From Burkholderiales bacterium (GTDB lineage: Bacteria > Pseudomonadota > Gammaproteobacteria > Burkholderiales > JAEUOS01), in assembly GCA_016790635.1 (NCBI GenBank), contig JAEUOR010000008.1, positions 62,001-126,000 on the forward strand: DNA of 64,000 nucleotides. Direction: 5' to 3'. Numbering within the stretch: the stretch's first letter is position 1; each line of letters opens with the position of its first letter. The notes under the pieces are model-generated. The model saw nothing but the letters and a program-made list of their open reading frames with translations. It was not told the DNA's origin and ran no database searches. Position numbers and translations under genes: made by a program. Below are positions 1 through 8,678 of the stretch, one piece after another.

Positions 1-180
1 GAGATCCAGCTGGCGGCGGCCTCCATCCCCGGGCCCAACCGCGCGGTGACGCCGCAGGCCATCACCGACTCGCTGCATCGCAAGCATCGCAGCGTCGACC
101 CCAAGGGCGGCTTGCAGCAAAAGGTCTTCGACGCCATGGTCTTGAAGGCCGGCATCAGCTCCTACGACATGCTCGTCTGA
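1..180 (+). CDS. C-terminal end of an unidentified protein (5' truncated)
   Basis: The first 59 codons are open in frame 1 and end in TGA at 178-180; the start lies outside the window. The tail ends KAGISSYDMLV. I do not recognise it with certainty. FAD monooxygenase plus DUF2783 pairs are often accompanied by a metallo-beta-lactamase-fold hydrolase, so that is one guess, but no MBL motif falls in this fragment. The stop overlaps the next start (TGATG), so the two genes are translationally coupled and probably serve the same pathway. Confidence 0.7.
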   Translation, partial: EIQLAAASIPGPNRAVTPQAITDSLHRKHRSVDPKGGLQQKVFDAMVLKAGISSYDMLV

Positions 181-1871
181 TGGCAACGCCAGTGCAGATG
201 GGCGGTTACACGCTGCCCGAATACGCGTTCGTCGCCCCCCCCGAACTGGGCGCCCCCGGCGTCAAGCGTCACCGCCTGGTCATCCTCGGCGCCGGCCTCG
301 CGGGCCTGGCGCTGGCCTGCGACCTGGCCGAGCGCGGCGTCGAGTCGGTGCTCATCGACGAGGACAACACCGTGGGCGTGCGCGGCGCCTCCTCGCGCGG
401 CATCGTCTACGCACAAAAGACCCTCGAGCTCATGGACCGCATGGGCGTGTGGCCGGCGATCGAGAAAAAGGGCGTGGTCTGGTCGGTCGGCAAGACCCTG
501 GCCGGCGATGAGGTCGTCTACGAATTCGATGCCTCGGTCAAGAGCGAATCGCGCCAGCCGCCATTCGTCAACCTGCAGCAGTTCTACCTCGAGTGGTTCA
601 TGGTCGACCGCATCGTTGAATTGGGTTTGACCGACCTGCGCTGGAAAAGCAAGGTGGTGGGGTACACGCCGCTTGCGGACGGCGCGCGCATCGACATCGA
701 GACCCCGGCGGGCAACTACGCCATCGAGGCCGACTGGGTGTGCGACTGCACCGGCGTCAACAGCTTCGTGCGCGAGACCTTGAAGCAGGACACCCACCAG
801 GCGCGCGGCATCGACCGCTGGTGCATCTCGGACGTGCGCTTCAAGGAAAAGCTGCCGATCGAGCGCTGGACCTGGGTCGAGGCGCCGTTCAACGACAATC
901 GCGCGGTCTGGCAGCACCTGATGGCCGACGACGTGTGGCGCATGGATTTCCAGATGGGCCCGGAAACCGACATCGAGTACGTGAGCCGCCCCGAGGTCGC
1001 CGCCGAGCGCGTGCGCCGGCAACTGGGTGAGGACGTCGAGTTCGAGCTGGTCTGGGTGGGGCCCTACTCGTACCGCGCCCAGTTGCTGGACCACTTTCGC
1101 GTCGGCCGCACCTTCTTCCTGGGCGACAGCGCGCATGCCGTCTCGCCCTTCGGCGCGCGCGGCGGCAACACCGGCATGCAGGACGCGGAAAACCTGGGCT
1201 GGAAGCTGGCTCTCTACTTCGCCGGCCAGGCGCCGGAGGCGCTGCTCGATACTTACCAGACCGAGCGCCACGCGGCGGCACAGTTCAACCTCATGACCAC
1301 GCGCCGCACCGCGCGCTTCCTGCAGCCCGAATCGCCGGCCGAGAAGATCCTGCGCGACGCGGTACTGAGCCTGGCGCGCGAGTATCCGTTCGCGCGCAGC
1401 CTGTGCAACACCGGGCGCCTGTCGTCCTCTTACCTGTACGGCAAGCCGCCGACCTCCGCGGTGCAGCGCCATCGGGTGCACGCGGTTGACCCCGGGGAGG
1501 CGGTGCAGAACGTGCCGCTGACCCTGCCTGACGGGCGCGCCGGGACGCTCACCGATCTGTTTCGTGGCGCCAGCGCCTTTGTCGCCGTGTGGCATGGCGT
1601 GCCTGCCGATGCGCGCGACGCCCTGGTGCGCCTGGCCAACCGCCGGGCGCCGCATCTGCGCATGGTGGAGGCCGGCGGCGGCGCCTCCGGGCTCTCGGTG
1701 GTGCGCGATTCGCAGGGCGCGCTGGCGCGCGTGCTGGGCCTGGGGCGCACCGCTAGCGGTCCGCAGTGCTGCCTGATCCGCCCCGACCTGCACTTAGCGG
1801 CGCGCATCGACGCGGCGACCCCGGCCAAGCTGGCCGCGGCGTACGCGCAAGCACTGAAAGGCAAGCCATGA
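180..1871 (+). CDS. FAD-dependent aromatic-type monooxygenase
   Basis: 563 aa. A flavoprotein hydroxylase of the para-hydroxybenzoate hydroxylase / MhpA type, expected to use NAD(P)H and O2 to hydroxylate an aromatic or related acid. The dinucleotide fold GAGLAG is at residues 37-42, and the second FAD motif GDSAHAVSPFGARGGN is near residues 316-331, as in the class. The C-terminal 150 residues resemble the thioredoxin-like tail of phenol-hydroxylase relatives. An N-terminal extension of about 30 residues precedes the Rossmann strand. The start ATG overlaps the upstream stop, and the stop overlaps the next start (ATGA). Substrate unknown; the TRAP uptake genes just downstream suggest an imported organic acid. 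Confidence 0.85.
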   Translation: MATPVQMGGYTLPEYAFVAPPELGAPGVKRHRLVILGAGLAGLALACDLAERGVESVLIDEDNTVGVRGASSRGIVYAQKTLELMDRMGVWPAIEKKGVVWSVGKTLAGDEVVYEFDASVKSESRQPPFVNLQQFYLEWFMVDRIVELGLTDLRWKSKVVGYTPLADGARIDIETPAGNYAIEADWVCDCTGVNSFVRETLKQDTHQARGIDRWCISDVRFKEKLPIERWTWVEAPFNDNRAVWQHLMADDVWRMDFQMGPETDIEYVSRPEVAAERVRRQLGEDVEFELVWVGPYSYRAQLLDHFRVGRTFFLGDSAHAVSPFGARGGNTGMQDAENLGWKLALYFAGQAPEALLDTYQTERHAAAQFNLMTTRRTARFLQPESPAEKILRDAVLSLAREYPFARSLCNTGRLSSSYLYGKPPTSAVQRHRVHAVDPGEAVQNVPLTLPDGRAGTLTDLFRGASAFVAVWHGVPADARDALVRLANRRAPHLRMVEAGGGASGLSVVRDSQGALARVLGLGRTASGPQCCLIRPDLHLAARIDAATPAKLAAAYAQALKGKP

Positions 1872-2074
1872 AGACCGCGCTCAATTTCAGCGACCACGAC
1901 GCCTTCTACGAACGCCTGATCCAGGCCCACCAGGGCTTGAGCGAGGCGCAGAGCGCCGCGCTCAACGCCCGGCTGGTGCTGCTCCTGGCCAACCAGATCG
2001 GCGACGATGCGCTTCTGGCCGAATGCATCGCGGCTGCGCGTAAACCCTTAGCCCAAGGGTCTTCTGCGGCGTAA
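1868..2074 (+). CDS. DUF2783 domain small protein
   Basis: 68 aa, beginning MKTALNFSDHDAFYERL. It matches my memory of the DUF2783 family: small, mostly helical proteins of unknown role encoded directly after FAD-dependent monooxygenases. No membrane segment or cysteine motif. It overlaps the monooxygenase stop by 4 bases, implying coupled expression and perhaps a physical partnership. A 6-bp inverted repeat (2044-2049 / 2055-2060) lies inside the last codons, but no T tract follows. Confidence 0.75.
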   Translation: MKTALNFSDHDAFYERLIQAHQGLSEAQSAALNARLVLLLANQIGDDALLAECIAAARKPLAQGSSAA

Positions 2075-2090
2075 ATCCGCCGCCTATAAT
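2062..2090 (+). promoter_or_regulatory. Possible promoter of the TRAP/aldolase operon
   Basis: A perfect -10 box TATAAT at 2085-2090, set in CTATAATCGG, has a poor -35 (TTCTGC, 2062-2067) at 17-bp spacing. Transcription would start near 2097, about 88 bases before the TRAP receptor start. The same CTATAATC context occurs before other genes here. Prediction only. Confidence 0.4.
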
Positions 2091-2184
2091 CGGCTGCCCG
2101 AGTGACGGGCGGCTATGCAAATGCGAGCCGCCAAGCGACCTGCCGCATGGGCCGCGCCCCCCAATCCCAATCAGGAGACTTGTC

Positions 2185-3213
2185 ATGAAGCCCACCGTAT
2201 TCACTGCCGCCGCCGCGGCCCTCGCGCTGGCGTTCACCATGCCGGTGGCGCAGGCGCAGACCACGCTCACCATGTCGTCGTGGGTGCCGCCTTCGCATCC
2301 CCTGACCAAGGACTTCCTGGCCGGCTGGGGCAAAGAGGTCGAGCGCGTCACCAACGGCCGCGTCAAGCTCAACATGCTGCCCAAGCATCCCTCGGCGCCC
2401 GGCGGCACCTTCGACGCCGTGCGCGATGGCCTGGTCGATGTCTCCTACGTGACCGCCAGCTACACCCCGGCGCGCCACCCGCTGCCGCTCCTGGCCGAAC
2501 TGCCGGGCCAGGGTTCGACTTCCACCATCAATTCGGTCGCCTACTCGCGCATCCACTGGAGGCACCTGCATGCGGCCGGCGAGTACAAGGGCGTCAAGCT
2601 CCTGGGCGTGTTCACCCACGGCCCGGGGCAGATGTTCATCGTCAAGAAGCCGGTCACTTCCGTGGCTGACCTGGCCGGCGTCAAGGTGCGTTCCGGCGGC
2701 GGCATCTCGGAGGCCTCGGCCAAGGCGCTCGGCGCCTCGCCCCTGGTCAAGCCCGCGCCGGAAGCCTACGAACTCTTGTCCTCGGGCGTGGCCGATGCAA
2801 CCTTCTTCCCGCTGGAGTCGGTCAAGTCCTTCAACCTGGACAAGATCATCAAGCACGCCACGCTCTTCCCCGGCGGCTTCTACTCCTCCTCTTTCGGCTT
2901 TTTCATGAACGAAGGCACCTGGAACAAGCTCTCCAAGCAGGACCAGGACGCGATCAACACCATCTCGGGCGAGGCGGTCGCGCGCATGGCCGGCAAGGTC
3001 TGGGATGACGCCGACAAGATCGGCATGGAAGCGCTCAAGGCGGCCAACGTCGCCATCGTCCAGGCAAGTCCTGCCTTCATCGCGGATGCGCGCAAGCGCG
3101 CCGAGCCGCTCTTTGCCGAGTGGATCAAGAACGCCAAGGCCAAGGGCATCGACGGCGACAAGGTCCTGGCCGAGTTCCGCGCCGAACTGGAGCGGGTCGC
3201 GCAGGGCAAGTAA
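2185..3213 (+). CDS. TRAP transporter periplasmic substrate-binding protein (DctP family)
   Basis: 342 aa. Periplasmic receptor of a tripartite ATP-independent transporter; it binds a carboxylate-type solute and delivers it to the DctQM permease encoded at 4032-5832. A cleavable signal peptide is evident (residues 1-25, ending AQAQ), followed by the DctP fold, including MFIVKKPVTSVADLAGVKVR. The start is supported by AGGAG about 8 bases upstream. The receptor and permease genes are separated by a class II aldolase gene, so that enzyme probably acts on the imported compound or a product. Ligand not predictable. Confidence 0.9.
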   Translation: MKPTVFTAAAAALALAFTMPVAQAQTTLTMSSWVPPSHPLTKDFLAGWGKEVERVTNGRVKLNMLPKHPSAPGGTFDAVRDGLVDVSYVTASYTPARHPLPLLAELPGQGSTSTINSVAYSRIHWRHLHAAGEYKGVKLLGVFTHGPGQMFIVKKPVTSVADLAGVKVRSGGGISEASAKALGASPLVKPAPEAYELLSSGVADATFFPLESVKSFNLDKIIKHATLFPGGFYSSSFGFFMNEGTWNKLSKQDQDAINTISGEAVARMAGKVWDDADKIGMEALKAANVAIVQASPAFIADARKRAEPLFAEWIKNAKAKGIDGDKVLAEFRAELERVAQGK

Positions 3214-3237
3214 AGCCGTTCCGGCCGGGTCAGCCGA

Positions 3238-3975
3238 GTGACGCAGGCAGGCGCCGACCCGCGCCCGGCGCTGACCCGCTGCGCCTGGATCCTGGCCGAC
3301 GAGGGCCACGAGTCCGGCCTGGCGGGCCAGTTGACCGCGCGCGGGCCCGAGCCCGGCACTTTCTGGACGCTGCCGCTGGGTTTGGCCTTCGAAGAAGCCA
3401 ATGACCGCGCCTGGCTCCTGATCGACGATGCGTTGACGGTTCGCGACGGCGCGGGTGCCTTCGGTGTGCGCGAACCCAACCCGGCGACGCGCTTTCACCT
3501 GTGGGTCTACCGGGCGCGTCCGGACGTGCGCGCGATCGTGCATACCCATCCGGCGGCGGCCTCGGCGCTGGCCGCGGCTGAAGTGCCGCTCGTGGTCGCG
3601 CACATGGACGCCACGCCGCTCTTCGACGACATGGCCTTCCTGCCGCAGTGGCCGGGGCTGCCGACGGCCGACCGCGAGGGCGAGATCATCGCCGCGGGTT
3701 TGGGCGGCAAGCACGCCATCCTGCTCGCTCACCATGGCCTCCTGACCGCCGGTCGCTCGGTGATGGAGGCCACCTTCCTCGCGGTCTTCATGGAGCGCAT
3801 GGCGCGCCAGCAAATCGACGCGCAACAGGTCGGCGGGTCAAAGCCGGTCGACCCCGAAGAGGCGCGGCGCGCGCGCGATTTCCTGCGCACCGATCGCATC
3901 ATGAACCTGACCTTCGATGCCTGGGCGCGGCGCGCCGAGCGCCGCCGCGGGCTGCGCGCGCTCGAGTGTGCTTGA
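3238..3975 (+). CDS. Class II aldolase/adducin family protein
   Basis: 245 aa with a GTG start. A zinc-dependent aldolase or decarboxylase of the fuculose-phosphate aldolase fold. The HTHP metal-binding signature is near residues 101-104 and the second signature HHGLLTAG near 163-170. Family members include aldolases, epimerases and decarboxylases, so the reaction is unresolved. It lies 24 bases after the TRAP receptor and 56 bases before the permease genes. Its place in the operon suggests it degrades the transported substrate. Confidence 0.8.
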   Translation: MTQAGADPRPALTRCAWILADEGHESGLAGQLTARGPEPGTFWTLPLGLAFEEANDRAWLLIDDALTVRDGAGAFGVREPNPATRFHLWVYRARPDVRAIVHTHPAAASALAAAEVPLVVAHMDATPLFDDMAFLPQWPGLPTADREGEIIAAGLGGKHAILLAHHGLLTAGRSVMEATFLAVFMERMARQQIDAQQVGGSKPVDPEEARRARDFLRTDRIMNLTFDAWARRAERRRGLRALECA

Positions 3976-4031
3976 ATGGCGCCTTCGTTCTTTGGAGAGG
4001 TCGGGCAGGTGAGCGCAGGGAGGGGGCAAGG

Positions 4032-4520
4032 ATGAAGGCGCTGGGGCGCTGGCTGGAGAACACGCTCGGCGCGATCGCCGGCGCGGTGCTCTTCATCATC
4101 ATGCTCATCACGACCGTGGATGTGGCGGGGCGCTACCTCTTCAACAAGCCCCTGCGCGGCGGCTTCGAGATGACCGAGATGCTGCTGGCCACGCTCATCT
4201 ACTGCGCGCTGCCGCTGGTGTCGCGCTGGCGCGCGCACATCGTCATCGACACCTTCGACTTCCTCATGTCGCGCGCGGTCAAGCGCATGCTCGACATGTT
4301 TGCCGACCTGGTGTGCGCGCTGGTGCTCTCCGGCATCGGCTTCCTGATCTTTCGCCGCGCGCTGCGCGTGGCCGAGTACGGCGACACCACCAACGTGCTC
4401 AAGATCCCGCTTGCGCCGGTGGCCTGGGTCATGGGGGTCATGATCGTGCTGACCGCGCTGATCCATCTGGTGCTGGTCTTCGTGCCGCGCGCCGAGTCCG
4501 AAGCGCAGGGCAACGTATGA
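4032..4520 (+). CDS. TRAP transporter small permease (DctQ family)
   Basis: 162 aa with four predicted membrane helices: about residues 10-32 (AGAVLFIIMLITTVDVAG), 48-66, 86-108 and 128-150. DctQ subunits pair with the large permease to form the membrane part of the transporter. The ATG follows a purine-rich ribosome site (AGGGAGGGGG). In-frame codons continue upstream but do not look like part of the protein. The stop lies 16 bases before dctM. Confidence 0.9.
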   Translation: MKALGRWLENTLGAIAGAVLFIIMLITTVDVAGRYLFNKPLRGGFEMTEMLLATLIYCALPLVSRWRAHIVIDTFDFLMSRAVKRMLDMFADLVCALVLSGIGFLIFRRALRVAEYGDTTNVLKIPLAPVAWVMGVMIVLTALIHLVLVFVPRAESEAQGNV

Positions 4521-4536
4521 GAAACAGGGGCGCCGC

Positions 4537-5832
4537 ATGACCGAGGCGATGACCGGGCTCTTCATCATGCTGCTCTTGTCGTTCATGCGCGTGCCGATCG
4601 CGCTCGCCATGGGCCTGGTGGGCTTCGCCGGCCTCTGGTGGATGCGCGGCCTGGGCCCGTCGATGGCCTCGGCCACCACGGTGGTCTACGAGACCGGCTT
4701 CAACTACGTGCTCTCGGTGGTGCCGCTGTTCATCCTGATGGGCAATTTCGTCACCAAGGCCGGCATGTCAAAAGAGCTCTACCGCGCCGCCTATACCTTC
4801 GTCGGGCACCTGCGCGGCGGGCTGGCGATGGCGACCATCATGGCCTGCGCAGGATTCGGCGCAATCTGCGGCTCCTCGATTGCCACGGCGGCCACGATGA
4901 CCAAGGTGGCCTACCCGTCGATGCGCGACCACGGCTACTCGGATCGCCTGGCTGCCGGCGCAATCGCCGCCGGCGGCACGCTCGGCATCCTGATCCCGCC
5001 CTCGACCATCCTGGTGATCTACGGTCTCATGACCGAGACCAACATCGGCAAGCTCTTCGCCGCCGGCATCCTGCCGGGCATCCTCGCCACCATCCTCCTG
5101 TGCGTGGCCGTCCAGTTCATCACCTGGCGCGACCCCAAGGCCGGCCCGCCGGCCGAGCGTTTCTCGTGGCGCGAGCGCATGGTCGCGTTCAAGGAGGTGT
5201 GGGCCGTCGCGGCGCTGTTCGTGATCGTCATGGGCGGCATTTACGGCGGGGTGTTCACGGCCACCGAGGGTGCCGGTATCGGCGCCTTCGGCGCCTTCTG
5301 CTTCGCGCTGGCGCGCCGCGTGCTCTCCGTGAAGGGCATCTACGACATCCTCATGGAGAGCGCGCGCACCACCGGCATGCTGTTCATGATCCTGGTGGGC
5401 GCACTGGTGTTCGCCAATTTCGTCAACTTCACGACCATGCCCAACGACCTGAAGAACTTCGTTGCGCAATACCAGATCCACCCGATGGCGGTGATGGCGG
5501 CGATCTGCATCATCTACGTCCTGCTCGGCACCGCGATGGAAGAGCTGTCGATGATCCTGCTCACGGTGCCGGTGTTCTTCCCGCTGGTCACGCACCTGGG
5601 ATTCGACCCGGTGTATTTCGGCATCATCATCGTGGTCGTGGTCGAGATCGGCCTCATCAGCCCGCCGGTGGGAATGAACATGTTCGTCGTCCGGAGCCTC
5701 TTGCCGAACGTGTCGACATCGACCATTTTCCGCGGCGTGACGCCCTTCGTGGTGGCCGACTGCGTGCGCCTGGGCATCCTGGTCGCCTTTCCGGCGATCA
5801 GCCTGTGGCTGCCTTCGCAGCTCAAGTTGTAG
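4537..5832 (+). CDS. TRAP transporter large permease (DctM family)
   Basis: 431 aa, normal length for DctM, hydrophobic throughout with about 12 membrane segments. It contains the family-typical GAICGSSIATAATM and GILIPPSTILVIYG stretches. This is the ion-coupled translocation subunit, working with DctQ and the DctP receptor at 2185-3213. It is the last gene of the operon; the next gene is on the other strand and ends 86 bases away. Confidence 0.92.
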   Translation: MTEAMTGLFIMLLLSFMRVPIALAMGLVGFAGLWWMRGLGPSMASATTVVYETGFNYVLSVVPLFILMGNFVTKAGMSKELYRAAYTFVGHLRGGLAMATIMACAGFGAICGSSIATAATMTKVAYPSMRDHGYSDRLAAGAIAAGGTLGILIPPSTILVIYGLMTETNIGKLFAAGILPGILATILLCVAVQFITWRDPKAGPPAERFSWRERMVAFKEVWAVAALFVIVMGGIYGGVFTATEGAGIGAFGAFCFALARRVLSVKGIYDILMESARTTGMLFMILVGALVFANFVNFTTMPNDLKNFVAQYQIHPMAVMAAICIIYVLLGTAMEELSMILLTVPVFFPLVTHLGFDPVYFGIIIVVVVEIGLISPPVGMNMFVVRSLLPNVSTSTIFRGVTPFVVADCVRLGILVAFPAISLWLPSQLKL

Positions 5833-5860
5833 ATCGAGCGCGCTGCGACCCTATCCTGCC

Positions 5861-5887
5861 CCGCGCTGCACGCGGTTCGTTTCTCCG
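5861..5887 (+). terminator. Weak hairpin between convergent genes
   Basis: CCGCG and CGCGG arms (5861-5865 / 5871-5875) with a 5-base loop are followed by the T-rich stretch TTCGTTTCTCC. It sits between the dctM stop and the convergent YbiB-like stop, where a terminator would be expected. The stem is short and the T tract interrupted. Confidence 0.25.
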
Positions 5888-5918
5888 TTGCGTTGCGCGC
5901 TGGCCCGCGCCGGATGCT

Positions 5919-6911
5919 TCAGGCCACTTCCGCGCCGCGCGCGTGCACCGCAGCCAAGGCCTTGGCCGCAGCCATCGAGTCGCAGCAACCGCAGCCGTAC
6001 AGGCATGCCGCGAGCTGATTGACGATGGGCTGCGGCACGGGCGCGTCGCCCGCGAGTGCGGCGCGCACCCAGCGCGCCGTAGTGCGCGCGTCGCAGTCCT
6101 CGGGAAGGTCGGGCGGCTGCCTCACGCTGCCGTGCTCGGCCGCGAACAGCACCTGCGCGGCGCCGTCGCGAAACAGTTCGATCTGCGGGCGCCGCCGCGG
6201 GTTGGCAAAGGCCTCGCCCTCGGTGGCGCGCATCAGTAGCGCGGCGCCCGTGCTCTCGGCGAAAAATTCGCGCAGCTTGTCGGCATAGGCCGGATGGGTC
6301 ACGCCGACCACGCGCAGGCCGCCGCCTTCGGCCGAGAACGGGTCGATCAGCTTGGCCAGCGTATGCGCGCTGTTGCGCACCCCGAGGCGGCCGCGCAGGG
6401 CGAGCAGGTTGGCGAGCCCCGGCGCGAGCGCGCCGACGGGAACGAAGGTCGCGCCGTCGCGCTCCAGCGCCTCCTGGGCGAGGCGCACGTTCGCCTGCGG
6501 CAGGATGCCCAGCTCGCGAAACACATACGGAGACGCGATGCGACCCTCGCTTTCCAGCACGCCGTGCACCAGCACCGGCACGCCCAGGCGCTTGAGCAGG
6601 AGCACCAGGAGCGGCATCAGGTTGGCATGACGGCGCGCGCCGTTGTAGCTCGGGATCACCACCGGGCGCATGCGCGGGTTCGGCGAACGCAGCTGCGCGA
6701 TGCGCGCGTCGAGCGCGGCGTGGAAGCCCAGGAGCTCGGCCGGCGCCTCGGTTTTGTAGCGCAGGGACAGGAGGATGGCGCCCAGCTCGAGTTCGGGGAC
6801 GCCGCCGTCGAGCATGGCGCCGAAGAGGGCGTGCGCTTCCTCGAACCCGAGGTCGCGCGCGGCACGCTGGCCGCGCCCGATCTCCTTGATGACTGCGGCA
6901 AACGGTTCCAT
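5919..6911 (-). CDS. ybiB: YbiB-like protein (TrpD2 / anthranilate phosphoribosyltransferase fold)
   Basis: 330 aa. It resembles YbiB, a paralogue of anthranilate phosphoribosyltransferase reported to bind nucleic acid rather than act in tryptophan synthesis. The N-terminal helical region (EIGRGQRAARDLGFEEAHAL) and the domain with VLVHGVLESEGRIASPYVF match this family. The ATG at 6911 is preceded by AAGGAAGG. The C-terminus carries an unusual cysteine cluster (CLYGCGCC, about residues 304-311) that I do not remember from typical YbiB. It is transcribed alone, convergent with the TRAP operon. Confidence 0.75.
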   Translation of the reverse strand: MEPFAAVIKEIGRGQRAARDLGFEEAHALFGAMLDGGVPELELGAILLSLRYKTEAPAELLGFHAALDARIAQLRSPNPRMRPVVIPSYNGARRHANLMPLLVLLLKRLGVPVLVHGVLESEGRIASPYVFRELGILPQANVRLAQEALERDGATFVPVGALAPGLANLLALRGRLGVRNSAHTLAKLIDPFSAEGGGLRVVGVTHPAYADKLREFFAESTGAALLMRATEGEAFANPRRRPQIELFRDGAAQVLFAAEHGSVRQPPDLPEDCDARTTARWVRAALAGDAPVPQPIVNQLAACLYGCGCCDSMAAAKALAAVHARGAEVA

Positions 6912-7099
6912 CGAGGGCCTTCCTTTCTGCTGCATCCCCGGCTTCGCCCGGGCGTGCGACTGCCCGGTCGCAGGGCGCTTTCCCGATGATCCGGGCGTAG
7001 CTCCGCGACGTGATCGCAAGCGTCATGCCATGGCGGGGCAGCGCCATCGGGGTGGCCGGGAATTTTGTACACTCGCGCATCCCGATGTCAGGAGGCGTC

Positions 7100-7342
7100 A
7101 TGTTCGCGATCGTGTACAAACAGGACCAAGTGCCGATGTGCGCGCGCCTTCGCGAGTCCGGTCCGGATGCGATCGTCACCTGGGACAGCGCGGCTGCGGC
7201 CGGCGCGTTTCTGGAGTCCAAGGGCGCAGAGTTCGTCGCCGCCTATTCGGTGGTCGCCATCGGGGACGACAGTCTCAAGGCCATGGCACAGGCCATGGGC
7301 GTCAACGAGGCCGACATCGAGTTGGTGCCGTTTCCAGCCTGA
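7100..7342 (+). CDS. Small hypothetical protein
   Basis: 80 aa, starting MFAIVYKQDQVPMCARL; a GGAGG ribosome site at 7091-7095 supports the ATG. Acidic, soluble, with no recognised motif. The 188-bp gap to the divergent ybiB start holds no obvious element. I do not recognise the family. Codon use and GC are like the neighbours, so it is likely a real conserved gene rather than noise. Confidence 0.6.
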   Translation: MFAIVYKQDQVPMCARLRESGPDAIVTWDSAAAAGAFLESKGAEFVAAYSVVAIGDDSLKAMAQAMGVNEADIELVPFPA

Positions 7343-7619
7343 GCGGCGCGACTTTCCGCGTCGCACCCCCGCGTCTGTCGCGGATTGGACCGTGGTCGCC
7401 CCGCCCTGGTGCGCATGCGCCGTTTCGGGGCATCTGACCAAACCTCATGCATTACTTTAAATGTTGTGCGTGAGGTATCGGGCGCAAAGCATTGTCCAGA
7501 AAAGAAAAAGACATGTAATCCATTGATTTGCAAGGCTTTTCCTCGCATCTTGCAGTGGCGCACGTGCTTCGACCTGCGTATGATCGATAGTCCGCTCTAC
7601 GACCGCAGGTCTTGTCATC
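7343..7619 (+). promoter_or_regulatory. AT-richer intergenic region with spaced inverted repeat
   Basis: 277 bases without a gene; 7441-7540 is clearly richer in A+T than the surroundings. An 8-bp inverted repeat, GACCTGCG (7571-7578) and CGCAGGTC (7604-7611), brackets a -10-like TATGAT (7579-7584). The arms are about 33 bp centre to centre, roughly three helical turns. This could be an operator of the gene starting at 7620. No good -35 is visible. Confidence 0.35.
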
Positions 7620-8573
7620 GTGCTCCGCGCGGACTGCTTCCGGAAGATCCTCCTGCCCTGTCTTGGCGTGCTGGCTTGCGTGCCTTCGCAAGTCTTGGCC
7701 GAGGGCGAAGCAGCAGCGCCGCCGGCGGGCGCGAACGTCCTGGCATCCGCGCACTCGGCGCTCAAATTCAATTTGTTCGCACCGCCGCGCAAGGACGACG
7801 CTGCAGCCGCAGTCTTGCTGGCGCAGGCAGAGCGCGTGCTCGCACTTCTTGAGCCGGCCGCACGCCTCCTGCATGCCGACGCGCTGGCGCATTTGCCGCG
7901 CTTTGACCTGTACATCGCTGACGCCGGCCAGGGTGGCACCATGTCCAGCGCGACTGGACGCATTGCCCTCAACGATGCGTTTGCAGCCCTGCGTCCCACT
8001 GATGATTGGCTGGCCTTTGTCTTGGCGCGCGAAATGGCGCACGTGATTGCCGGCCACCATGCCGAGAATTCGACCGCGTCCATGCTGACCTCGCTTTTCA
8101 TGAACCTGGTCATTCCCGGTACCGGCCTGGTCAAGACCGCGCTGTCGTTTGCCAGCTCGCAGCTGGCCGCCATGTCAGGCCGCGAGCGTCAGCTGGGTGA
8201 AGCCGACGGCATCGCTTTGCGCCTGCTTGCCGCTGCCGGCTATTCGGAGCGCGAGATCGCGTTGAGCCTGGCAGTGGGGCCGGCGTTGGAGCAGCTCGGA
8301 TCGTCGTCATGGGCGAAGGCGTTCGCCGAGTCCGCCCGTACTGTCGTCGCCCGCGTGCGCGGCGCGCCTGCCGCCGCGCCGACTCAACTGGCGATGGAAG
8401 AGGCCGCATCCCCCGCACCTGCGGCACGAATCGCGACGGCGTCATTGAGCGATGTGCGACCCCCGCCTGCAGCCTTGGCGCCGGAGGAGGTTGTGCTGCG
8501 CGGACGCCCTTCCGGCATGCCGGGCATGCTGCTCTTGGGCGATCTGCGGATGCCGCCCCGGCGTCTGGAGTAA
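7620..8573 (+). CDS. Exported M48-peptidase-like protein with a degraded zinc motif
   Basis: 317 aa with a GTG start. Residues 1-28 look like a signal peptide (ending SQVLAEG). The centre resembles M48 peptidases: AREMAHVIAGHH at residues 136-147 aligns with the HExxH helix, and EADGIALRLLAAAGY (194-208) aligns with the third zinc ligand region (E194, D196). The first histidine of HExxH is replaced by arginine (R137-E138-x-x-H141), so normal zinc catalysis is doubtful. The C-terminal 100 residues are Ala/Pro-rich and low-complexity. It may be a non-catalytic periplasmic chaperone or regulator. The start is uncertain because the ribosome site is weak. Confidence 0.7.
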   Translation: MLRADCFRKILLPCLGVLACVPSQVLAEGEAAAPPAGANVLASAHSALKFNLFAPPRKDDAAAAVLLAQAERVLALLEPAARLLHADALAHLPRFDLYIADAGQGGTMSSATGRIALNDAFAALRPTDDWLAFVLAREMAHVIAGHHAENSTASMLTSLFMNLVIPGTGLVKTALSFASSQLAAMSGRERQLGEADGIALRLLAAAGYSEREIALSLAVGPALEQLGSSSWAKAFAESARTVVARVRGAPAAAPTQLAMEEAASPAPAARIATASLSDVRPPPAALAPEEVVLRGRPSGMPGMLLLGDLRMPPRRLE

Positions 8574-8678
8574 GCAAGCGCCGGCGATTTCGCGGCGGCG
8601 CCTCCCAAGGTGCAAGCTGGCGCAGGAGTCTGTGCGGCAATGAACCGTCGGCGCAAACCCCGCGAGAAGCCTGGCGGC

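Noticed and set aside
162..1793. A 543-codon minus-strand frame over the FAD monooxygenase gene
   Set aside because: Shadow of the real gene; no ribosome site, no recognisable domain, composition typical of antisense reading in GC-rich DNA.
2044..2060. ACCCTT-AGCCC-AAGGGT hairpin as a terminator
   Set aside because: It lies inside the DUF2783 coding region and has no T tract.
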